Translations under genes and position numbers: made by a program | Assembly: GCF_017916325.1 (NCBI RefSeq) | Contig: NC_090142.1 | Span: forward strand, 237,501 to 282,500 | DNA length: 45,000 nucleotides | Reading direction: 5' to 3' | Source of the DNA: Leishmania martiniquensis | Lineage: Eukaryota; Euglenozoa; Kinetoplastea; Trypanosomatida; Trypanosomatidae | In this document: positions 39,503 to 45,000 of the stretch, piece after piece | Layout: each line of letters begins with the position of its first letter | How positions within the stretch are numbered: position 1 is the stretch's first letter | Notes under the pieces: generated by a model | Told to the model about the DNA's origin: nothing | Seen by the model: only the letters and a program-made list of their open reading frames with translations | The model's database searches: none

Positions 39503-39763
39503 CAGTGCCTGCCGCCATTCGTAGCGTTCATTCTATCTGTGCGTGTCTGCCCGTGTGCGTGCGCCCTCGCCCCTCTCTCTTCCTCTAAGAATCCTTGTCT
39601 TTGAACCCCCCTCCCCCTACCCAAAGGTCGCGTATATCTTTAGTGCTTGACGGTGCCATTCGCCTGCGTGAGTGGAACACGTACCGCAAGGCTGTCCTTC
39701 TGCATTCTTCACTCCCCAGCCAACACCGATCGACCTGCGGTCGCGGCCCCCCTCTTGATTTAG

Positions 39764-39791
39764 CTCTCTCTCTCTCCATCTCTTTCCGTAG
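39764..39791 (+). promoter_or_regulatory. Candidate trans-splice acceptor abutting the 39795 gene
   Basis: A CT-repeat tract plus CATCTCTTTCCGTAG ends at AG 39790-39791, only three bases before the ATG at 39795. If used, the mRNA would have a 3-nt native leader beyond the spliced leader. Upstream alternatives are AG 39625-39626 and 39588-39589. Confidence 0.45.
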
Positions 39792-39794
39792 CAC

Positions 39795-40556
39795 ATGAGA
39801 CCAATCGCGCTGGGCTTCCAGATCCCGTCGCTGCGGGGCGTGTGTGAGGCGAACGCGCAGTTAAGCAGTGAGGCTGCCGCTGCAGCTCAGACGCTGACGG
39901 TTCCCTACCCGATTGGTAGGTCCACTTTGCAGATTAGTGGTATTCACGCGCGGCTCGGGCCGGTGAAGACATCTGCTGACAAGAGGAATAGCGCTGGCAA
40001 GCCTGGCCAGGTGCAACCGCGCACGAAGAGCTCGCCTTCGGCTCCAGCTTCTGGAGGTGCGCTGGCGGTCGATATCGTTGTGCATGCGCATGTGCGTGGG
40101 GAGATGAACCGCGCGCCGCGGTCGTACGTTGTCGCTGTGATTCCGCTACGGTTCGACGGTACCGTTGCTCCGGTCTCCTCAGTAACAGCATCCTCCTCCT
40201 CAGTTATCGCCACACATCGCGGTGCTTCGACGCTGCTGCCCGCCCCGTATGACAAGCGTGTTATCAACGCACAGGCTCGCAATGCTCGCCGAGGCGTCAT
40301 TGCACCCGTATTCCCCTCCGCCTTCGCCAGGATTGACTTGCGCACACAAATGGAGCGTGTGCGGCTGAGCTTCACCGTCGTTCCCTGCGGCAAGACCGCT
40401 GGCACGGGTGCATCTGCCAACGGTGCAGCTCATGCACACGCAGGTAAGCGAGTGCGCGAAGCGAACAGCAAGACGACTGACGAGTCGGCCTCTGTGGCGC
40501 CGCTGGACTGTGCGATTTATGTGACGGTGGTGGGCACAGTATCAGCTATTGCGTAG
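39795..40556 (+). CDS. Small beta-rich protein, probable diverged nucleoplasmin-like relative
   Basis: A 253-residue protein without an obvious named match. Its predicted strands follow the same order and spacing style as the preceding nucleoplasmin-like protein: STLQISGIHARLG (43-55), ALAVDIVVHAHVRG (89-102), SYVVAVIPLRFDG (110-122), ARIDLRTQMERVRLSFTVVP (178-197) and CAIYVTVVGTVSAI (239-252). The pair ARIDLRTQMERVRLSFTVVPC here and CPLQLLFSEPVSFVLVPQ there are in equivalent places, and both proteins have a Lys-containing low-complexity insert before the final strand. It lacks the FWG-type opening and the acidic tail. Two further inserts (56-88 and 123-170) are Ser/Ala/Lys-rich. Assignment to the nucleoplasmin fold is inference from pattern and gene order. 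Codon use is like the neighbours. Confidence 0.8.
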   Translation: MRPIALGFQIPSLRGVCEANAQLSSEAAAAAQTLTVPYPIGRSTLQISGIHARLGPVKTSADKRNSAGKPGQVQPRTKSSPSAPASGGALAVDIVVHAHVRGEMNRAPRSYVVAVIPLRFDGTVAPVSSVTASSSSVIATHRGASTLLPAPYDKRVINAQARNARRGVIAPVFPSAFARIDLRTQMERVRLSFTVVPCGKTAGTGASANGAAHAHAGKRVREANSKTTDESASVAPLDCAIYVTVVGTVSAIA

Positions 40557-41027
40557 TCCTTTGCGCGCGCGCGTGTGTCTGTGCTCCTCGCTGATTAAGT
40601 CACATTAACAGAGAAAGAAGCAGCTCTGCCAGTCCCGCGTGTGTAAAGTTGTTTGTGTAGCCATGCATGTGTGTGCGTGTGTGTGTGGCTTAGCGTGGTG
40701 GGAGTGATGCCGTGCCAGGGAGCGGTAGCTGGAGGGTTGCGATGTGCTTAGGAGCGCTGACATGTGCGACCCTCATCATTTTCTATCGCCCCCCCGCTTT
40801 TTTTTTATCCTCATCGGCGGCGCAGGTGGCTCCCTCTCCCTCTTCGTCCTTATCACCGCTCTAAAATTTGCACACACACACCCCTGAAAGAGCGCAGCCG
40901 CACTCCGTGACGCACAATTGGCGCGGGCGGCTGTCCACGCCCATTCTGTGAAGGAAAAGAAGCGGATTCGAAAGCGCCCGATTGTATCCCAAGTGGGTGC
41001 CCCATGTGACGCAGACATCCCCACGCA

Positions 41028-41070
41028 CTCGCACACGCACACCCATACACTCACACACACACAGACAGAC
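41028..41070. repeat. Imperfect CA microsatellite
   Basis: CA-rich tract with G and T interruptions, intergenic between the second nucleoplasmin-like gene and the golgin-like gene. Confidence 0.75.
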
Positions 41071-41258
41071 ACAGAGATGACAGGAAAGGCTGTTCTCCAG
41101 ACCGCCAAAACGCGCACCTCTGCATGCGCTGCACGCTGTAGGGCACGATCTGTCCCCTGCCGCTATCCCTCTACCGCATCTCTGCTTCACCCCCTTCCCC
41201 ACCCCCTTTTTTCCGGCCTCACCATCACTGCCCATCTCTCCTCCACGTCTCCGCTTCC

Positions 41259-41282
41259 AAAAAAAATATAATAAAAAATAAC
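41259..41282 (+). other. A/T-only island
   Basis: Twenty-four consecutive A or T bases (A8 followed by TATAATAAAAAATAA-like sequence) within otherwise GC-rich DNA. It lies upstream of the acceptor-like tract of the next gene, where the previous gene's polyadenylation would be expected, so a 3'-end processing or nucleosome-depleted site is possible. Confidence 0.7.
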
Positions 41283-41774
41283 GGAACGTTTTCTTCCTTT
41301 TACGTCATGGCAACAGTGGAAACCTGACAGCCGTCCTTGCGCGAGACGCAAGTGGGGCCGAGAAAGGCCACACTCGAGACATCGTTGTCGCATCATCAAT
41401 CCTTGTCGCGTATGTCTGTCATTCACTCGCTTAGACGCATAACGCCCTTTCACTCGCTGCCCCCCTTCCGCTCTCTCGCACTCGAACTCACCTCGCCGCC
41501 GAGCACGCCGCTTCTTCCAGTGCCATCGGCATCGTCTGTGCACCTCACTCTCTCACGCAGAATCTTTCACCGTCTCGCCGTTGTGCTTCCACCAAACCTC
41601 TGCTTTTCTCCATCTGCCTCCCGCTCCTCCGCTCTCTTCCTCTCTTCGCCGGCTCTTGTAGGCATTTTAGGCCCTGTCAACGCCTGGTGTGTGTGTGTGC
41701 TTGCATCTTTCATTGAAGTTGTGCCTTGGTCCTTCAAAGGGAGGCTGCAGAGTGGCAGCAGCGTCGCGCGAGTG

Positions 41775-41824
41775 CCCCCCCCCCACCTCTCTCCTCCCCT
41801 CCTTCCTTTCTCCTCACTCCAAAG
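41775..41824 (+). promoter_or_regulatory. Candidate trans-splice acceptor for the golgin-like gene
   Basis: A long C/T-rich tract (starting with ten C) ends at AAAG, AG 41823-41824, giving a 5' UTR of about 111 nt. Confidence 0.55.
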
Positions 41825-41935
41825 CGGCACGTATACGTGCCAGTGGCACTTTGCAGGGCGTTGGAGAAGAAGGGTGAGCGGAAACAAAGCGAGTGAAGGG
41901 AAGGCGGTGCTGTGGTGGTATGAAGGTGACCGAAG

Positions 41936-43522
41936 ATGTCATCGCCGCGAACGCACGTCGTGGACCTCAGCGGTATGGCGCGCGAGGAACTTATTGAAAT
42001 CGCCAAGAAGCAGTCTCGGCAAATTCGCGAGAAAAACACGCGCATATCAGCCATGGAGTCCTTCATCGAAAGTGTCACCGGCGTATCCGCGGAGGCGAGC
42101 CTCTCACACTCCCCCCATGCCTTCTCGAATGCCCCACCGTACAACGCAGGTATGGCAAAGGTGGCCCACTGTTCTGCCGGAGCTGGCTCTACCACCGCCA
42201 CCGGTGCTTCTTCTTCGGAGCTGCTTCAGCTGCAGCAGACACTGGAGGGAGAGCGGGCGCAGCACAGCTCGCGCGTTGCGCAGCTGGAAGAGCAGCTGCG
42301 CGAGCGGCAGCTCGCGTATGACCAACTGCAGTCGAAGGTAGATGGGTGGAAGAAGAAGGTCATGACCGCCATGACAGCGGACCAGGAGCGTATCCGCGGC
42401 CTCGAAGCTCAATTAGCAGCGGCAGCGTCCACCTCACAGGAGTCGTCGCCGGCTTTCGCCCCGTCCAGCGTGCCTGTCGGAGTTGCCGAAGCCCCTTCCC
42501 CCGGTCCTGAGGAGCTCCACGCCAGTACCGAGCACCGGCCGCGTGAGGCGGAGGTATCGGATCTTCAGCGAGAGCTCTCCAACGTTAGGGAGCAGCTTCA
42601 TGAGGCACATGCTCAGCTGGAAGCGCTGCGCCACTCTTCACAGCAGACCCAGCCTCCGCCCGCCATGGCTGCAGTAACTTCGGAGGTCACGTGGGGAGAG
42701 GGTACATTCTCCGCACTCTCTGACAACGCCCTCCCTGCGTCGGAGCCGCAAGCAAGTGTCCCGGACATTCCACCTGACGTGCTTCACGAAGCCGTGCCCG
42801 CGAAGCTTGCCTCATGGAAGGGGCGAGTCAGAGAAGCCATGCTGGCGGACAAGGCGCGCATCGAGGAGCTTGAGGCGCAGCTGGCGGCACTGGAGACTGC
42901 TAAAAGCGCTGGCCATGCATCTGAGGGTGACGACGCGGCGGTGACCGAGGCTCTGCGCTCGGAGGTCAGCCACCTGCAGGGGGCGCTTCAGGCCTCGGAG
43001 CGGGAGCGCGAGCATGTGGCTGCCGAGATGAAGGCCTTCAGGGAGAAGATGGACGGGTGGAAGGTCAAGGCGCGCACGGCTCTGGAAGAGGGGGAGTCGC
43101 AGCGCCGTGTGCTGGAAGCAGAGATACAGTGCTTAAAGGTGCAGCAGCTCGTTGCGTCTGCAGGTGCCTCGATGGAACGGAGGGAAGAGGGCGTGCAGGC
43201 GGATGTGATCGCCGGTGCGGTGGAAGCGGATGCGACGAGATCGGCCGCAGGTGCGGCGGAGGACATTCCGACGCAGGCCTTCAGCGGCGTGGCTGCTTCT
43301 GAGAAAGTGTGCACTGACGTGCCGCTCATGCCCAGCCCAGTGGTGCTGCCTGAGTTGCACCTGCAGAGCACTCAGGCTCTGCTAATGGAGGTGAATCGCG
43401 TTGAGGCGGAGAACAGGCGACTCCATCGCGTCATCGCGCAACTGTCCAGGTTCCGGGCGGAGGTGATGCGCGAGGTTCGCGCGGTCGCCAGTTCCTTTCC
43501 CTGCCACTGTCTCGTGAAGTAA
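41936..43522 (+). CDS. Golgin-like coiled-coil protein with triplicated motif
   Basis: A 528-residue protein made mostly of coiled coil. The N-terminus has a conserved-looking helix (MAREELIEIAKKQSRQIREK, about 14-33), and coils extend over about 95-160, 200-235, 285-405 and 455-510. A motif of about 27 residues occurs three times: starting at residue 134 (KVDGWKKKVMTAM...LEAQL), at 290 (KLASWKGRVREAM...LEAQL) and at 371 (KMDGWKVKARTAL...LEAEI). The W-K-x-K/R element is reminiscent of coiled-coil tethers of the golgin type, but no C-terminal GRIP domain or transmembrane helix is visible. The C-terminus ends in CHCLVK. Linkers are Pro/Ser/Ala-rich. A tether or scaffold role is inference only. 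The ATG at 41936 is preceded by a good acceptor-like tract. Confidence 0.85.
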   Translation: MSSPRTHVVDLSGMAREELIEIAKKQSRQIREKNTRISAMESFIESVTGVSAEASLSHSPHAFSNAPPYNAGMAKVAHCSAGAGSTTATGASSSELLQLQQTLEGERAQHSSRVAQLEEQLRERQLAYDQLQSKVDGWKKKVMTAMTADQERIRGLEAQLAAAASTSQESSPAFAPSSVPVGVAEAPSPGPEELHASTEHRPREAEVSDLQRELSNVREQLHEAHAQLEALRHSSQQTQPPPAMAAVTSEVTWGEGTFSALSDNALPASEPQASVPDIPPDVLHEAVPAKLASWKGRVREAMLADKARIEELEAQLAALETAKSAGHASEGDDAAVTEALRSEVSHLQGALQASEREREHVAAEMKAFREKMDGWKVKARTALEEGESQRRVLEAEIQCLKVQQLVASAGASMERREEGVQADVIAGAVEADATRSAAGAAEDIPTQAFSGVAASEKVCTDVPLMPSPVVLPELHLQSTQALLMEVNRVEAENRRLHRVIAQLSRFRAEVMREVRAVASSFPCHCLVK

Positions 43523-45000
43523 GCCCGAAAGAGTCGTGCATGCGAAAGTGTATGCGTTTGTGCGTGCGCGCAGGTGACCGAGTCGCTGCCGCTTCTCGTG
43601 CCGGTAGGCTGTGCCCCGCGTGCGCGCAGGGGTGGAAGGGCGACCGTGGGGCGGATGAGGTGGCCGAGAGGTCAACGGGTTTTACCGAAAGAGCGGCATT
43701 CGGGGTGCGCCAAAAAAGAAAAAAGGGAACACTCTGGATTTTGGCGAGAGCAACGCACTCGGGGATGCGGGGTGGGTGGGGAGGTATCGCTGGCGCTTGT
43801 GCTTGTGTGCGCGCTCGATGGCCAGTGTCATTGGCCCATGGGGGACTCTTTTCCACTCCCTCTTCTCTCAGCCCTCCCCCCGGCCTCAGGAGCACACACA
43901 CACACACATTTTCGCCATCGATGCCTCATGTCCACCCGCGTCTTTTAGGCTCCGTGCGGCATACCTCCTCGTATCTTCTCTCCTCTCGCCCCCATGCGGT
44001 TTACCTTTTCTCTTACGTACACCACACACACACACACAGCATCATCAAAGAACATTTCCACACCTGTGCACCATTCATCGCGAGCCTTCTGATCTCTCTC
44101 TCCTCTTCCTGCTGCCCCGTCCCCAGACTACCCCATTACCCCATCGCTTTCGCATTCAGCGTGTGCGCGGCTGTGTCGGTGTGTGCGGGGCTTGCCTGTC
44201 TGTTCGCCGGTGTTGTCCGACAGTTTCTTCTCCCCTCCTCTCTCTCTTAATCTTCGTGCGCGTCTCAGTAAGGGAAGCGCACGTGTGTGTGTACGCGTGT
44301 TCAAAAAATAAACGGAAAGGCCAGCTTAAGTGGCCTTCAACGTCGAACCGAAGCGGTAACGGAGACAGGTCGAATCGCCTCGATGAGTGCTTGGGTGGCG
44401 TCACGTTCCTCTTGCTGCCCTCTCCTCCCCCTTCGCCCTCCTCGTCGTTAGCGCTTCCCTCTTCGTCTTTCTTGGTGTCGCTTCTTCACGCTCTCCTTTC
44501 TCTCTCTCTATCCGTGCAGAGACGAATATCCATCTGCACACCTACACTCGCGCTTCTCTTTCACTGCAGCCCGCCGGACGCAGCTGCACCATCGCGGTCG
44601 GGCGGAAGCGAAAGAGCGAGAGTGGGGTGGGGTGAGGTGGCAGGCTACAGCTGGAAAGGCTCTGATATTGGGCGTGAGAGGGACAGGTGCGGTTTAGAGA
44701 GGGATCGCGGCCCCTCTTTGATTAATTTGCGGGCTGAAGGTCGAAGTGGAGGAAAGAGGTTCATCAAGCACTGAGGCACGCACATCGGCTCTTGGGCGTA
44801 CTCGGCTAGGCGGAAACACTAGACAGGGAGAATCGAGCTGCACACCGGGCGCACCCGCGAGAAAGCATATCCGTACCTGCCTGACGTCGTCGGGCCAGAC
44901 GACTCGATATCCCCCCTCCTCCCTCTTTTTTTGAGGGAAGAGGGTACCCCCACACTGTCTCTTCAGCGCACCTCAGACGCTCGCTGATATTACCAAGCTG
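43523..45000 (+). other. Intergenic region at the right end of the window
   Basis: No convincing gene. CA tracts lie at 43892-43909 and 44021-44038, CT-rich sequence dominates 43960-44250 and 44400-44520, and the last 400 nt have mixed composition. Open frames (for example 43776-44774) run through repeats and carry no domain. It probably holds the 3' UTR of the golgin-like gene and the 5' region of a gene beyond the window. Confidence 0.6.
44453..44519 (+). promoter_or_regulatory. Candidate trans-splice acceptor for a gene beyond the window
   Basis: A 60-nt C/T-rich tract (with CTTTCTCTCTCTCTATCC near its end) terminates in GTGCAG, AG at 44518-44519. No gene start follows inside the window, so it may belong to a downstream gene with a long 5' UTR. 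Confidence 0.4.

Larger units (their letters stand above)
38761..39794 (+). other. Intergenic region between the two nucleoplasmin-like genes
   Basis: No gene is seen. It contains a GA-rich patch right after the stop, CA and TG microsatellites (39014-39040 and 39483-39502), a perfect 9-bp inverted repeat at 39350-39369, and three acceptor-like signals (AG at 39588-39589, 39625-39626 and 39790-39791). Confidence 0.6.
40557..41935 (+). other. Intergenic region before the golgin-like gene
   Basis: No gene is seen. It has GC and GT alternating tracts right after the stop, a CA-rich microsatellite at 41028-41070, an A/T-only island at 41259-41282, and an acceptor-like tract ending at 41823-41824. 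Confidence 0.6.

Noticed and set aside
43776..44774. 332-codon plus-strand open frame after the golgin-like gene
   Set aside because: It translates CA and CT repeats (runs of HTHT and SLSLS) and has no domain or plausible composition.
1..45000. CRISPR arrays, integrated virus, bacterial operons or a transcription strand switch
   Set aside because: No direct-repeat/spacer structure, no viral genes, no prokaryotic signals, and all supported genes are on the + strand.

Overview
The window looks like nuclear DNA from a trypanosomatid of the Leishmania group (Leishmaniinae). Reasons seen in the sequence: it is GC-rich; its coding regions are long, uninterrupted and favour G or C at third positions; no spliceosomal introns are needed; all eleven convincing genes lie on the + strand; and they are separated by 0.8-4.4 kb of C/T-rich, CA/TG-repeat-rich DNA with polypyrimidine-AG signals typical of trans-splice acceptor sites. 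I read it as part of one polycistronic transcription unit. No strand switch, tRNA, rRNA, CRISPR array or complete mobile element was recognised. The species cannot be fixed from sequence alone.

Layout. 1-2883: non-coding, pyrimidine-rich. 2884-3990: mitochondrial carrier with ADP/ATP-carrier-like features and a Ser-rich N-terminal extension. 5265-8543: large low-complexity protein with a C-terminal PH-like domain. 8544-12898: an unusually long (4.36 kb) gap without a convincing gene. 12899-17917: 1,672-residue unknown protein ending in a hydrophobic tail anchor. 19326-20003: Rab GTPase of the Rab2/4/14 clade. 21786-23162: protein with a CS/Hsp20-like (PIH1-type) domain between basic helical arms. 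24285-28304: GRC3/NOL9 polynucleotide 5'-kinase with a very long acidic N-terminus. 29078-33412: SEL1L/HRD3-type ERAD receptor with signal peptide, SEL1 repeats and C-terminal membrane anchor. 34996-36720: electron transfer flavoprotein:ubiquinone oxidoreductase. 38164-38760 and 39795-40556: a nucleoplasmin-like protein followed by a small beta-rich protein that appears to be its diverged tandem relative. 41936-43522: golgin-like coiled-coil protein with three copies of a Trp/Lys-containing motif. 43523-45000: non-coding, ending with a strong acceptor-like tract that probably serves a gene beyond the window.

The genes do not form a functional operon. They cover mitochondrial transport and electron transfer, secretory-pathway traffic and quality control, rRNA processing, and chromatin or histone chaperoning, as expected of a trypanosomatid gene cluster. 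Expression differences would come mainly from UTRs, so the long intergenic regions, inverted repeats and purine or AT-rich tracts are noted separately. The observations most worth following are the nucleoplasmin-like tandem pair, the HRD3 and GRC3 homologues with lineage-specific extensions, the tail-anchored giant protein, and the 4.36-kb gap with two overlapping long ORFs.
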